A DNA stretch of 64,000 bases from Amycolatopsis sp. 195334CR (GTDB lineage Bacteria > Actinomycetota > Actinomycetes > Mycobacteriales > Pseudonocardiaceae): positions 4,712,001 through 4,776,000 of the forward strand of contig NZ_JAFJMJ010000001.1 of the NCBI RefSeq assembly GCF_017309385.1. The letters are read 5' to 3'. The position numbers were made by a program, and so were the translations under genes. Positions 31,449 through 39,993 of the stretch are shown piece after piece. Within the stretch, counting starts at the first letter, position 1. The number at the start of each line of letters is the position of its first letter. The notes beneath the pieces are model-generated. The model was not told the origin of the DNA. It was given only the letters and a program-made list of their open reading frames with translations, and ran no database searches.

Positions 31449-34025
31449 TCACCGGCAGTGATCCGCTTGCGCGGCCCGCGGCCGGGTGTCTTCGGTGGGG
31501 AGGTGGGCGTCGAGGGTGAACAGCGGGTCGGGCACCCGGTCGAGCACCTGGTTCAGCGCCAGCAGCACGCCGGCCGAACCGCTCCACAGCTCGGCGGACA
31601 GCCGCTGCCCGTGTGAACCCGCCCAGCGCACGCCGGTGGCGTGGGGCACGGCGTACTTCACCAGTGCGCGGGCCGAATCCAGCGCGCGATCGGCCAGTTC
31701 CGGCCGGTCGAGCAGTTCGGCGGCCCCGGACAGGGCGAGCCCCATCCCGGCCTGCCCCTGGAACAGTCCACTCGAGACGGTGAAGCGGATGCCGAGCGAG
31801 CGGAGGCAGCCGTCGAGCGTCTCTTCGAGTTCGTCGTCGCGCACCACGGTCAGGTACCGGGTGAGCACGTGGACGAATCCGGCGCTGCCGGCGGACAGGT
31901 ACGGCATGTTCCGGCGGTCCTTGGCCGAGACCCGGAAGCCGAGCCCGTTGGCCTCCAGCGGTTGCCGGTGGGCCAGTTCCTCGCGGAGCAGGGCCAGCCC
32001 GCGGCGCAACGGCCGCCGGTCTCCGCTGAACCGCGAGAGGTAGTACAGCGCCAGCGCGACGCCGGGCCGACCGTGGACCAGACCGGACGCGTCGTCCTTG
32101 CCCAGCATCGGGACCAGGTCCTCGGGCAGCGTTTCGAGCAGCTGCCCGGCGGCGGTCAGATCGGCACCGTCGCCGACGGTCGCGTACCGGTGCAGTCGAG
32201 CGAGCGCCAGCCCGGCCACGCCGCCGCCCAGAGTGGCCGAACGGAGCAGCAGGGTGTGGGTGGAGGCAGCCGCCAGCAGCTCGTCGGCCGCTTCGCGTTC
32301 GCCGAGGTCGGCGAGCACCCAGGCGATCCCGGCGTTGCCGAAGAGCAGTCCCGGGCCGATTTCCTTGGCACCGGCCAGTGACTCGTCGCGCAGGGACCGC
32401 ACCCAGCGGGGATCGGGCTCGCGCCCGGCCACGCGCAGGGCGTGCAGCACGCCGGCGGTTCCGTAGGCGACGCAGCGCGTGTTGCTCAGGTAGCCGTCGG
32501 GAATGGTCGGGAAGAGCGTGTCCTTTCCCTTCCCCGCCAGCGCTTCCAAAGCGTCCGCGGTGGCGTCGCGCAGCTTCCCCAGGTGTTCCGCGGGTCGCTG
32601 CGACACCTCCTCGGGCGTGGGCAGCGCGCCGGGTGGCTCCGGCTGGAAGCAGAGCACGGTGTCGCGCAGTTCGTCCGGCACGGGACCGTGCTCGGTCAGC
32701 TCGGCGAACAGGTGGTGCAGGGCGTCGGGGGAGCGGTCGGCGATCTGGTGCAACGGGAACACCAGCATCTGCGCGACGGCGCTCAGCCCGTAGTGGTCGT
32801 AGTGTTCGGCGGTTTCGACTTCCTCGAGCGGGAAGTAACCCGGGGTGGCGGGTGCGTTGACCGGCCGGTTGGCGGGCTGGGCGGACTCGAAGTCGATGAG
32901 CCGGACGTGGTCTTCGTCGTCGATCAGCACGTTGCGCGGGTTGAGGTCCACGAAGACGTAGCCGTTGTCGTGGAGAGCCTTCAACGCCTTCGAGAGTCCT
33001 TTGAGGACTTCGAGGCAGCGTCGGTAGTAGGCGACGTAGTGCTCCGGCGGCTGACCGGTCTGGATCACCGGTGTGTTGGCGACCGTCCACTTGGTCAGCG
33101 TGGTGCCGGGGACCAGCTCGGTCACGAGGTAGCTGTGCTCCCAGTGGGTGAAGAATTCGAGGGGCTCCGGGCAGCTTCCCGGGGCGACCGCGTGCACCGT
33201 GCGCAGGGTCAGGTACTCGGCTTCGAGCCGTCGGCGCGCGTCGGAGCCGTTCCACGTGTAACCGTTGTGGGAGCGGGCTTCCTTGACGAAGACCTGACGG
33301 CCGTCGGCGGTGCGGGCGCGGTAGGCGCCGCCCGCGTTGCTGTGCTGGAGCACGGCTTCGAAGGTGTAGCCGTGGAAGCTGACCTCGCCGTCGTCGAGTT
33401 CGTCGAGCGCGGTGGTGAACGGATCGGTGAGGCCGTCGGGCAGGTGGAACTCGGGGCGCCGCTCGTCGGGCACCAGGCGGCCGTCGATTCCGCGCACCAT
33501 CGGGGTGCTGGTGCCGTCGGCTTCCAGGCGGGGCTGGGAGGTGAAGGCGCCGTAGCGGTAGGAGACGCAGTGGGAGTCACCGAAGCGGCGGTCGGTGAGC
33601 ACGTAGGGCCCGTCGATGCCGGCGAGGGCGGTCTCCAGCGCGGCGAGCACCTCGTGGGCTACTTCGGGGGTGGGCGGGTAGAGGGCGCAGAACTTGCCGC
33701 TCTGGGCGCGGGAGGAGTGCTTGCCGTGCATCCAGAGGAAGAAGCGCTGGCCGCTCAGGTGCTTGAACGCCACCCCGAGCCGGAAGCACACCCCGGCGAC
33801 CACCTCGAGCACCCGAGCCGAGTTGCCGAGGGAGGCCGAGACGTGCACCTTCCAGCCGTGGTCCGGCAGTTCGCTGCCGTCGGGCGCCCAGGAGGTCCAG
33901 ACATCGAACTCACTCCGGTGCCAGCCCGTGGGAGAGGTGGCGACCTCGTACCGCGTGCCGGGGTCCCCGGCCGCGAGCGGAGCGAAGAAGTCCTTGTCCG
34001 CCAGGGTGAACGCCGCGTCCCGCAT
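31449..34025 (-). CDS. lanKC: Class III lanthipeptide synthetase (LanKC)
   Basis: 858 residues from ATG 34025, with GAGGAGG upstream. It has the three-domain LanKC layout. The N-terminal lyase (about 1-200) removes phosphate from pSer/pThr. The Ser/Thr kinase (about 215-480) has the lysine in VFVKEARSHNGY, catalytic Asp in YVFVDLNPRNVLID and DFE in LIDFESAQ. The C-terminal LanC-like domain (about 500-858) has no Cys-Cys-His zinc site (LVHGRPGVALA, LWSGSAGVLLA), which separates it from class IV LanL. It installs lanthionine and/or labionin in the four peptides encoded directly downstream. Confidence 0.93.
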   Translation of the reverse strand: MRDAAFTLADKDFFAPLAAGDPGTRYEVATSPTGWHRSEFDVWTSWAPDGSELPDHGWKVHVSASLGNSARVLEVVAGVCFRLGVAFKHLSGQRFFLWMHGKHSSRAQSGKFCALYPPTPEVAHEVLAALETALAGIDGPYVLTDRRFGDSHCVSYRYGAFTSQPRLEADGTSTPMVRGIDGRLVPDERRPEFHLPDGLTDPFTTALDELDDGEVSFHGYTFEAVLQHSNAGGAYRARTADGRQVFVKEARSHNGYTWNGSDARRRLEAEYLTLRTVHAVAPGSCPEPLEFFTHWEHSYLVTELVPGTTLTKWTVANTPVIQTGQPPEHYVAYYRRCLEVLKGLSKALKALHDNGYVFVDLNPRNVLIDDEDHVRLIDFESAQPANRPVNAPATPGYFPLEEVETAEHYDHYGLSAVAQMLVFPLHQIADRSPDALHHLFAELTEHGPVPDELRDTVLCFQPEPPGALPTPEEVSQRPAEHLGKLRDATADALEALAGKGKDTLFPTIPDGYLSNTRCVAYGTAGVLHALRVAGREPDPRWVRSLRDESLAGAKEIGPGLLFGNAGIAWVLADLGEREAADELLAAASTHTLLLRSATLGGGVAGLALARLHRYATVGDGADLTAAGQLLETLPEDLVPMLGKDDASGLVHGRPGVALALYYLSRFSGDRRPLRRGLALLREELAHRQPLEANGLGFRVSAKDRRNMPYLSAGSAGFVHVLTRYLTVVRDDELEETLDGCLRSLGIRFTVSSGLFQGQAGMGLALSGAAELLDRPELADRALDSARALVKYAVPHATGVRWAGSHGQRLSAELWSGSAGVLLALNQVLDRVPDPLFTLDAHLPTEDTRPRAAQADHCR

Positions 34026-34210
34026 GGTTTTCGCCTCCTCGTGTCGGCTGCCGTTTTCGCTGACATGAGAAGCATCTCCGGCGAGGGGGTCCCGGAACAG
34101 CGGTCACGCGGTCAGCAACCGGACGCCCCCGATGGCAGGAAGCTGACCTCGACGGACTGAACCAGATCGCCGCGCTGACCGGGCTGGCGCTGCCCGCGAA
34201 AACCCGGAGC

Positions 34211-34972
34211 TCAGCGCCCGCGGTGACCCAGGCCCGCCGATATCTGCTGCGCCGCGCGCCCCACGACCTTGGACAGGCCCCGAAGGCGCGCGGCCGGCAT
34301 GTACGGCCGAGTCGCCGACACGCTGATCGCCCCGGCGATCTCCCCGGTGGCGTCCCGGATGGGCGCCGCCACGCAGCGGATGCCGGGTTCGTTGTCCTCC
34401 AGGTCGAGCGCCACACCGCTCTCGGCGTACTCCCGCATCCGCACCAGGAACGCGTCCAGGTCGCCCGGATGGACCTGGTCCGGCTCCAGCGGCGCCTCCG
34501 CCTGGTAGAGCGCCCGCCACTCCGCCGCCGAGTCCAGCAGCAGGGCCATGCCGACGCCGGTCCGGGTCAGCGGCATGCGGTGCCCGATCCGCGAACGCAT
34601 CTCCGCACCACGTGACCCGGGGAGCTTGTCCAGGTACAGCACCGAATCGCCATCACGCACGGCCAGGTGGACGGTGTCGCTCAGCTGCGCGGACAGCTCC
34701 TCCAGCACCGGCCTGGCCACCACCGGCAGCGGATTCCCGTGCAGCGCCTGGAAACCCAGCTCGATCAGCGTCGGCCCGAGCGTGTAGCCCTCGCGCCCGC
34801 TGCGCAGGTACCCCTCGCTGACCAGCAGCTGGACCAGCCGGTGCGCGGTGCTGCGCCCGAGTCCGGTGCGTTCGACGAGTGCCCGCAGATCGGTCGCGCC
34901 CCCGGCGACCGCGCGGATCACCGCGAGGCCGCGGGCGAGCGTCTGGGTGCCGGGCGGCGCGTTCTCGACCAC
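34211..34972 (-). CDS. IclR family regulator of the galactonate operon
   Basis: 253 residues. The N-terminal winged helix has TLARGLAVIRAVAGGATDLRALVERTGLGRSTAHRLVQLLVSEGYL at about 11-55. The C-terminal effector domain is typical of IclR: HLAVRDGDSVLYLDKLPGSRG near 100, then GIRCVAAPIRDATGEIAGAISVSA near 207-230. It is divergent from dgoK with a 55-bp gap, so it most likely represses the dgo operon and is released by D-galactonate or its dehydration product. In E. coli this job is done by a GntR-family DgoR, so this is a different solution. Confidence 0.88.
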   Translation of the reverse strand: MVENAPPGTQTLARGLAVIRAVAGGATDLRALVERTGLGRSTAHRLVQLLVSEGYLRSGREGYTLGPTLIELGFQALHGNPLPVVARPVLEELSAQLSDTVHLAVRDGDSVLYLDKLPGSRGAEMRSRIGHRMPLTRTGVGMALLLDSAAEWRALYQAEAPLEPDQVHPGDLDAFLVRMREYAESGVALDLEDNEPGIRCVAAPIRDATGEIAGAISVSATRPYMPAARLRGLSKVVGRAAQQISAGLGHRGR

Positions 34973-34984
34973 GCCGACATCCTA

Positions 34985-35014
34985 CATATAGGGACGGCGT
35001 TCGCATTATGGGGA
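34985..35014. promoter_or_regulatory. Divergent promoter region of the IclR gene and dgo operon
   Basis: The 55-bp gap has two similar AT-rich elements in the same orientation: CATATAGGGA (34985-34994) and CATTATGGGGA (35004-35014), 19 bp apart. CATTAT could act as the -10 of dgoK, and the complement TATATG as the -10 of the regulator gene. They may also be IclR binding half-sites. Confidence 0.45.
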
Positions 35015-35027
35015 ACGCGCCCGCACA

Positions 35028-35981
35028 GTGCCACCTGTGACCGACCCCGAACCCGCACTGGTCGCCCTCGACTGGGGCACCTCCGGCCAGCGCGCCTGGC
35101 TGCTCGACGCCGGCGGCCGCATCCTGGACGCACGCCGCTCGGGGCGCGGGCTGCTGGCCGTCACCGAGGGCATCGACCCCGGCGACCGGACCGCCCGCGC
35201 GGCCGCCTACGAAACGGCCTTCCACCAGGCGTGCGGCGACTGGCTCACGACCGGCGTGCCCGCCATCGCCTGCGGCATGGTGGGCAGCGCACAGGGCTGG
35301 ACCGACACCGGCTACCGCACGGTGCCGTCCACTCTGGACTTCCCCGACCTGGTCCGCGTCCCGCACCGCGACGGCGTGCTCCACTTGGTCCCCGGCGTGC
35401 GGATCCCGTCCGGGGAGACCCCCGGCGACGTGCTCCGCGGCGAGGAAACCCAGCTCGCCGGCATGCTCGACGTGCTCACCGGGCACCGCACCGTGGTGCT
35501 CCCGGGAACGCACAGCAAGTGGGTCCGCGTCGAGAACGGCACGGTGACCGGCTTCGCCACCGCGATGTCGGGCGAACTCCACGGCCTGCTCACCTCGCAC
35601 GGTATCTTCGCCCGCACCGCCGCCGAACCCGTCCGCGACGACGAGGCCTTCGAGCGGGGGCTGGCCACCGGACGCCGCTCCCGTGGGTTGTCCACGGAAC
35701 TGTTCGGCGCCCGCCCGCTCCTGCTCGACGGCGAACTGGCCCCGGCCTCCCTGCCCGACTACCTCTCCGGCGTGCTCATCGCCGACGAGGTCGCGCACCT
35801 GCTGCCCGCCGGGGAAACCGGCGTGGTCGTGTGCGGCACCGCCGACCTGTGCCGCCGGTACGCCGCCGCGCTCGCGCACCACGGGGTCGAAGCCGTGGCG
35901 CGGACCGAGGAAACCGCCGCCAGGGGCCTGTGGCGCATCGCGACCGCGGCCGGGCTCGTCACGGAAAGGACGTCATCATGA
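35028..35981 (+). CDS. dgoK: 2-dehydro-3-deoxygalactonokinase
   Basis: 317 residues from GTG 35028 (GTG 35037 is an alternative). The ASKHA-kinase phosphate-1 motif LVALDWGTSGQRAW is near residues 11-24. DgoK features follow: ACGMVGSAQGW, LVPGVR, the RGEETQLAGML loop, VVLPGTHSKWVRVENG and FATAMSGELHGLL. It phosphorylates 2-keto-3-deoxygalactonate at O6, the second step of the De Ley-Doudoroff galactonate pathway. It is the first gene of a four-gene operon and overlaps dgoA by 4 bp (ATGA). Confidence 0.93.
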   Translation: MPPVTDPEPALVALDWGTSGQRAWLLDAGGRILDARRSGRGLLAVTEGIDPGDRTARAAAYETAFHQACGDWLTTGVPAIACGMVGSAQGWTDTGYRTVPSTLDFPDLVRVPHRDGVLHLVPGVRIPSGETPGDVLRGEETQLAGMLDVLTGHRTVVLPGTHSKWVRVENGTVTGFATAMSGELHGLLTSHGIFARTAAEPVRDDEAFERGLATGRRSRGLSTELFGARPLLLDGELAPASLPDYLSGVLIADEVAHLLPAGETGVVVCGTADLCRRYAAALAHHGVEAVARTEETAARGLWRIATAAGLVTERTSS

Positions 35982-36580
35982 CCGAGCTGATCGCGATCCT
36001 GCGCGGGGTCACCCCCGGCGAGGTGGTGGGCATCGGCCACGCCCTCGCCGACGCGGGCATCACCGCCATCGAGGTCCCGCTCAACTCGCCGGACCCGTTC
36101 ACCAGCGTGCGCCTGCTCGCCGACGCGCTCGGCGACCGGTGCGCGATCGGCGCGGGCACCGTGCTCACCACCGAAGACGTCGGGCGGGCCCACGAAGCCG
36201 GTGCCCGGCTCATCGTGGCGCCCAACTGCGACGCCGCGGTGATCACCGCCGCGGTCGAGCTGGGGATGACGCCGTACCCGGGCGTCGCCACCCCCACCGA
36301 GGCGTTCACCGCGATCGCCGCGGGCGCGCGCCACCTCAAGCTCTTCCCGGCCGACGCGGTCGGGATCAGCGGGGCCGGCGCCTGGCGCGCCGTGCTCCCG
36401 AAGGACGTCGGACTGCTGCCGGTCGGCGGGGTCGACGCGACGAACCTGGCCGCGTGGGCCGCCGCGGGCGCGGCGGGCGCGGGGCTGGGCTCCTGCCTGT
36501 ACCGGCCGGGCGACACCGCCGACGCGGTCGGTGCCCGTGCCCGTGAACTCCGCCGGATCTGGGACGAGAAGTCGCAGTAG
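35978..36580 (+). CDS. dgoA: 2-dehydro-3-deoxy-6-phosphogalactonate aldolase
   Basis: 200 residues from ATG 35978 inside the end of dgoK. KDPG/KDPGal class I aldolase features are ELIAILRGVTP, the Glu region ITAIEVPLNSPDPF near residues 27-40, AIGAGTVLTTEDV, IVAPN, the Schiff-base Lys in HLKLFPADAVG near residue 125, and LLPVGGVDATNL. The LNSPDP variant is typical of the galacto-specific DgoA group. It splits the phosphorylated intermediate to pyruvate and glyceraldehyde 3-phosphate. Confidence 0.93.
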   Translation: MTELIAILRGVTPGEVVGIGHALADAGITAIEVPLNSPDPFTSVRLLADALGDRCAIGAGTVLTTEDVGRAHEAGARLIVAPNCDAAVITAAVELGMTPYPGVATPTEAFTAIAAGARHLKLFPADAVGISGAGAWRAVLPKDVGLLPVGGVDATNLAAWAAAGAAGAGLGSCLYRPGDTADAVGARARELRRIWDEKSQ

Positions 36581-36592
36581 CAAAGGGAAATC

Positions 36593-37741
36593 ATGAAGAT
36601 CACGTCAATGACGACATATCAGGTGCCGCCCCGCTGGTGCTTCCTGAAGATCGAGACCGACGCGGGGATCACCGGCTGGGGTGAGCCGGTCCTGGAGGGC
36701 CGCGCCGCCTCGGTGGCCGCGACGGTGGAGGAGCTTTCCGACTACCTGATCGGCCAGGACCCCGCGCGCATCGAGGACCTGTGGACCGTGCTCTACCGCG
36801 GTGGTTTCTACCGCGGCGGCGGCATCCACATGAGCGCGCTGGCCGGGATCGACCAGGCGCTGTGGGACATCAAGGGCAAGGCGCTCGGCGTGCCGGTGCA
36901 CGACCTGCTCGGCGGCCGGGTCCGCGACCGGATCAAGGTGTACTCCTGGATCGGCGGCGACCGGCCCGCCGAAACCGCCCGTGCCGCGCGCGAGGTGGTG
37001 GACCGCGGGTTCAGCGCGGTGAAGATGAACGGCACCGAGGAACTGTCCTATCTGGACACATGGGCCAAGGTGGACCGCTGTGTGGCCAATGTGGACGCCG
37101 TGCGCCAGGCGGTCGGCCCGGACATCGGCATCGGCGTGGACTTCCACGGCCGCGTGCACAAGCCGATGGCCAAGGTGCTGCTCCGCGAACTCGAACCGTA
37201 CCGGCTGATGTTCGTCGAGGAACCGGTACTTTCCGAGCACGTCGAGGATTTCGCCGACGTGCTGCGTGCCTCGCCGATCCCGATCGCGCTCGGCGAGCGG
37301 CTGTATTCGCGGTGGGACTTCAAGTCGGTGCTGGCTTCCGGTGCGGTGGACATCATCCAGCCCGACCCGTCGCACTGCGGCGGCATCACCGAGGCGCGCA
37401 AGATCGCGCACATGGCCGAGGCGCACGATGTCGGACTGGCGCTGCACTGCCCGCTCGGCCCGATCGCGCTGGCGGCCTGCCTGCAGATCGACGCGGGGTG
37501 CTACAACGCGACGATCCAGGAGCAGAGCCTGGGCATCCACTACAACACCAGCAACGACCTGCTCGACTACCTGGCGGATCCGGCGGTGTTCACCTACCGC
37601 GACGGTCAGGTCGACATCCCGCGCGGGCCCGGCCTCGGCATCGAGATCAACGAGGAGTACGTCGCCGAGCGCGCCGCGGAAGGGCATCGCTGGCGCAATC
37701 CCGTGTGGCGGCATTCCGACGGCTCGTTCGCGGAGTGGTGA
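36593..37741 (+). CDS. dgoD: D-galactonate dehydratase
   Basis: 382 residues from ATG 36593, with AAAGGGA upstream. An enolase-superfamily (mandelate-racemase subgroup) enzyme. Metal ligands and acid/base residues fall at the same numbers as in the E. coli enzyme: Asp183 and His185 in GVDFHGR, Glu209 in FVEEP, Glu235 in ALGER, His285 in LHCPLGP and Glu310 in IQEQS. This makes the D-galactonate assignment unusually secure. It converts D-galactonate to 2-keto-3-deoxygalactonate, the first intracellular step of the pathway. The transporter gene follows after 3 bp. Confidence 0.95.
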   Translation: MKITSMTTYQVPPRWCFLKIETDAGITGWGEPVLEGRAASVAATVEELSDYLIGQDPARIEDLWTVLYRGGFYRGGGIHMSALAGIDQALWDIKGKALGVPVHDLLGGRVRDRIKVYSWIGGDRPAETARAAREVVDRGFSAVKMNGTEELSYLDTWAKVDRCVANVDAVRQAVGPDIGIGVDFHGRVHKPMAKVLLRELEPYRLMFVEEPVLSEHVEDFADVLRASPIPIALGERLYSRWDFKSVLASGAVDIIQPDPSHCGGITEARKIAHMAEAHDVGLALHCPLGPIALAACLQIDAGCYNATIQEQSLGIHYNTSNDLLDYLADPAVFTYRDGQVDIPRGPGLGIEINEEYVAERAAEGHRWRNPVWRHSDGSFAEW

Positions 37742-37744
37742 CCG

Positions 37745-39055
37745 ATGACGCAGACCACGACCGCCGGTTCGAAACTGTCCACAAAGGCCTCCCGGGTCCG
37801 CGTGCTGGTCGCGGTGATGCTCTTCGTCACCGTGGTGATCAACTACCTGGACCGCTCCAACCTGTCGATCGCCATGCCCGCGATCGCCGGGGAGATGGAC
37901 CTTTCCAAGGCGCAGCAGGGGTTGCTGCTGTCGGCCTTCGGCTGGACCTACGCCGCGCTGCAGATCCCCGGCGGCTGGCTGGTCGACCGGGTGCCCGCCC
38001 GCGTGCTCTACCCCGTGTGCCTGGTGCTGTGGTCGCTGGCCACCTTCTTCATGGGCATCATCGGCGGTTTTGTCGCGCTGATCGCGCTGCGGCTGATGGT
38101 GGGCGTGTTCGAGGCGCCCGCGTACCCGATCAACAGCAAGATCGCCACGGTGTGGTTCCCGGAGCGGGAGCGTGCCACCACCATCGGGTTCTACACCTCG
38201 GGCCAGTTCATCGGGCTGGCGCTGCTGACCCCGGTGCTGTCCTGGTTGCAGACGATGCTTTCGTGGCACTGGGTTTTTGTCAGCACCGGCCTGGTCGGCA
38301 TCCTGTGGGCGGTGATCTGGTACGCCGTGTACCGGGAACCGCGTGATTCGCGGGCGAACGAGGCCGAGGTGGAGCTGATCCGGTCCGGTGGCGGGCTGGT
38401 GGACCTGGCGCGCGAGCGGCCGGAACGGGCGCGGATCACCCGGGCCGATCTGGCGGTGGTGCTGGGGCGGCGGAAGCTGTGGGGCATCTACCTCGGCCAG
38501 TTCTGCCTGACCTCGACGCTGTGGTTCTTCCTCACCTGGTTCCCGACGTACTTGGTCGAGTACCGGGAGATGGACTACATCAAGTCCGGTTTCCTGGCCT
38601 CGCTGCCGTTCGTCGCGGCGCTGGTCGGCGTGCTGGTTTCCGGTGTGCTGTCGGACTTCCTGCTGCGGCGGGGGGTCTCGCTCGGCGCGGCGCGCAAGGG
38701 GCCGATCATCGCCGGGTTGCTGCTGAGCACGTTGATGGTGGGCGCGAGCTTCACCGATTCGACGGCGCTGGTGATCGTGTTCCTTTCGGTGGCGTTCTTC
38801 GGGAACGGGCTGGCGTCGATCACCTGGTCGCTGGTGTCCGCACTGGCCCCGCGGCGGTTGTTCGGGCTGACCGGCGGGATGTTCAACTTCATCGGGAACC
38901 TCTCCTCGATCGCGACGCCGATCGTGATCGGCTTGATCGTGACCGATGAGAGCTTCACACCGGGATTCGCTTACATGACGGTGATCACGGTGGCCGGGAT
39001 CCTGTCGTACGTGTTCCTGGTGGGGAAGGTGGAACGGGTCGAAGAACGGGGGTAG
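37745..39055 (+). CDS. dgoT: MFS galactonate (anion:cation symporter family) transporter
   Basis: 436 residues with 12 predicted membrane helices. It belongs to the ACS family by TM1 FVTVVINYLDRSNLSIAMPAIAGEM, where YLDR-x-N supplies the conserved Arg that binds the sugar acid. Further ACS marks are LLLSAFGWTYAALQIPGGWLVDR, GVFEAPAYPINSKIATVWFPERERATTIGFYTSGQFIG, and LTSTLWFFLTWFPTYL. As the last gene of a complete dgo operon it most likely imports D-galactonate with protons. The substrate is inferred from context. Confidence 0.88.
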   Translation: MTQTTTAGSKLSTKASRVRVLVAVMLFVTVVINYLDRSNLSIAMPAIAGEMDLSKAQQGLLLSAFGWTYAALQIPGGWLVDRVPARVLYPVCLVLWSLATFFMGIIGGFVALIALRLMVGVFEAPAYPINSKIATVWFPERERATTIGFYTSGQFIGLALLTPVLSWLQTMLSWHWVFVSTGLVGILWAVIWYAVYREPRDSRANEAEVELIRSGGGLVDLARERPERARITRADLAVVLGRRKLWGIYLGQFCLTSTLWFFLTWFPTYLVEYREMDYIKSGFLASLPFVAALVGVLVSGVLSDFLLRRGVSLGAARKGPIIAGLLLSTLMVGASFTDSTALVIVFLSVAFFGNGLASITWSLVSALAPRRLFGLTGGMFNFIGNLSSIATPIVIGLIVTDESFTPGFAYMTVITVAGILSYVFLVGKVERVEERG

Positions 39056-39086
39056 CGCTCGTGCGGAGGCTGGGTTCGGGTATACG

Positions 39087-39100
39087 TACGACCGGTCGTA
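39087..39100. promoter_or_regulatory. TetR-like palindrome, copy 1
   Basis: TACGACCGGTCGTA is a perfect 14-bp palindrome within the longer shared string ACGTACGACCGGTCGTATACC. It lies 32 bp after the transporter stop. Such sequences are typical TetR-family operators in actinobacteria. No TetR gene is in the window. Confidence 0.55.
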
Positions 39101-39230
39101 TACCTGGGTTCGGCTTTCGCGGCATGGTGATCTCGGTGGGGGCCCGGAGCTCGTGGTCGGACAGGAGTTGGCCCGGCGAATGCCGTCGCGAAGTGGAGCG
39201 GGGATCTTTCACCGGGCCGGTCATCGCTCG

Positions 39231-39280
39231 GCAGCCTAGGCCGGACCCAGATATCGGCAGCTTAGGCCGGACCCAGATTT
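39231..39280. repeat. 24-bp direct repeat, period 26
   Basis: GCAGCCTAGGCCGGACCCAG (39231 on) and GCAGCTTAGGCCGGACCCAG (39257 on) are two copies of a 24-bp unit with about two mismatches, placed head to tail just before the second palindrome. Together with the palindromes they fill an otherwise gene-free 368-bp stretch. Confidence 0.7.
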
Positions 39281-39283
39281 ACG

Positions 39284-39297
39284 TACGACCGGTCGTA
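39284..39297. promoter_or_regulatory. TetR-like palindrome, copy 2
   Basis: A second exact TACGACCGGTCGTA, 197 bp from the first, within the same extended string. It lies 127 bp before the HdeD-like gene at 39424. The pair could allow DNA looping by one repressor. Confidence 0.55.
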
Positions 39298-39423
39298 TAC
39301 CTTGATCCGGCCTCCCGAGCGCGGCGACCCCGAGAGCGCGTCCCCCTGACGGGTGTTCGCGCGCGCGCCCGACCGCCCCGCGGCTTAGCGTGACCCCCAG
39401 GTGAACAGGGAGGAGCCGCGGCG

Positions 39424-39993
39424 ATGAGCCATCACGCACCCGAGGTGGGCCGGAGCCCGATCACCGGACTGGCGAGGGCGGCGTGGCAGGCCGTGCTCGC
39501 CGCCGGGGTCATCGCCCTGCTGCTCGGCGTGGTCGTCCTGGTCTGGCCGGGGCCTAGCCTCCTCGTGGCCGGCGTGTTCTTCGGCGCCTACCTGCTGGTC
39601 AGCGGCATCTTCCAAGTGGTGGCAGCGTTCGGCACGCACGTAGCGACGCCGATGCGCGTGCTCGCCTTCCTCAGCGGTGCGCTCTCGGTCGTGCTCGGCG
39701 TCTTCTGCTTCACCAGCGCGTTGCGATCCCTGGTGCTGCTCGCCCTGTGGATCGGCATCGGCTGGCTGTTCCGCGGCATCACCCAGACGGTGGCCGCCGC
39801 CGCGGACATCGCCATGCCCGCCCGCGGCTGGCAGGCCTTCCTCGGGGTGGTCAGCGGACTCGCCGGCCTCGTCCTGATCGTCTCCCCGCTGAACTCGATC
39901 GCCGTGCTCACCGTGCTGACCGGGTGCTGGCTGCTGGTGGTCGGTGTGATCGAGATCGTCACCGCCCTCCGGCTGCGCGCGCGGTTCCGCTAG
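39424..39993 (+). CDS. HdeD/DUF308 family membrane protein
   Basis: 189 residues from ATG 39424 with GGAGGAG upstream. Six membrane segments in three similar pairs are visible, for example AGVIALLLGVVVLVWPGPSLLVAGVFFGAYLLVSGIFQVVAAF, then LAFLSGALSVVLGVFCFTS, LLALWIGIGWLFRGITQTV and FLGVVSGLAGLVLIVSPLNSIAVLTVLTGCWLLVVGVIEIVTAL. The repeated W/F-G and P pattern is the DUF308 signature. HdeD itself is an acid-resistance membrane protein in enterobacteria; the role here is unknown. The gene's stop codon overlaps that of the convergent VOC gene. Confidence 0.87.
   Translation: MSHHAPEVGRSPITGLARAAWQAVLAAGVIALLLGVVVLVWPGPSLLVAGVFFGAYLLVSGIFQVVAAFGTHVATPMRVLAFLSGALSVVLGVFCFTSALRSLVLLALWIGIGWLFRGITQTVAAAADIAMPARGWQAFLGVVSGLAGLVLIVSPLNSIAVLTVLTGCWLLVVGVIEIVTALRLRARFR

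Noticed and set aside
31449..34025. Class IV (LanL) synthetase
   Set aside because: The cyclase domain lacks the Cys-Cys-His zinc ligands, so class III is correct.
39231..39280. CRISPR-like tandem units
   Set aside because: Only two copies with a 2-bp spacer and no cas genes; a simple direct repeat.
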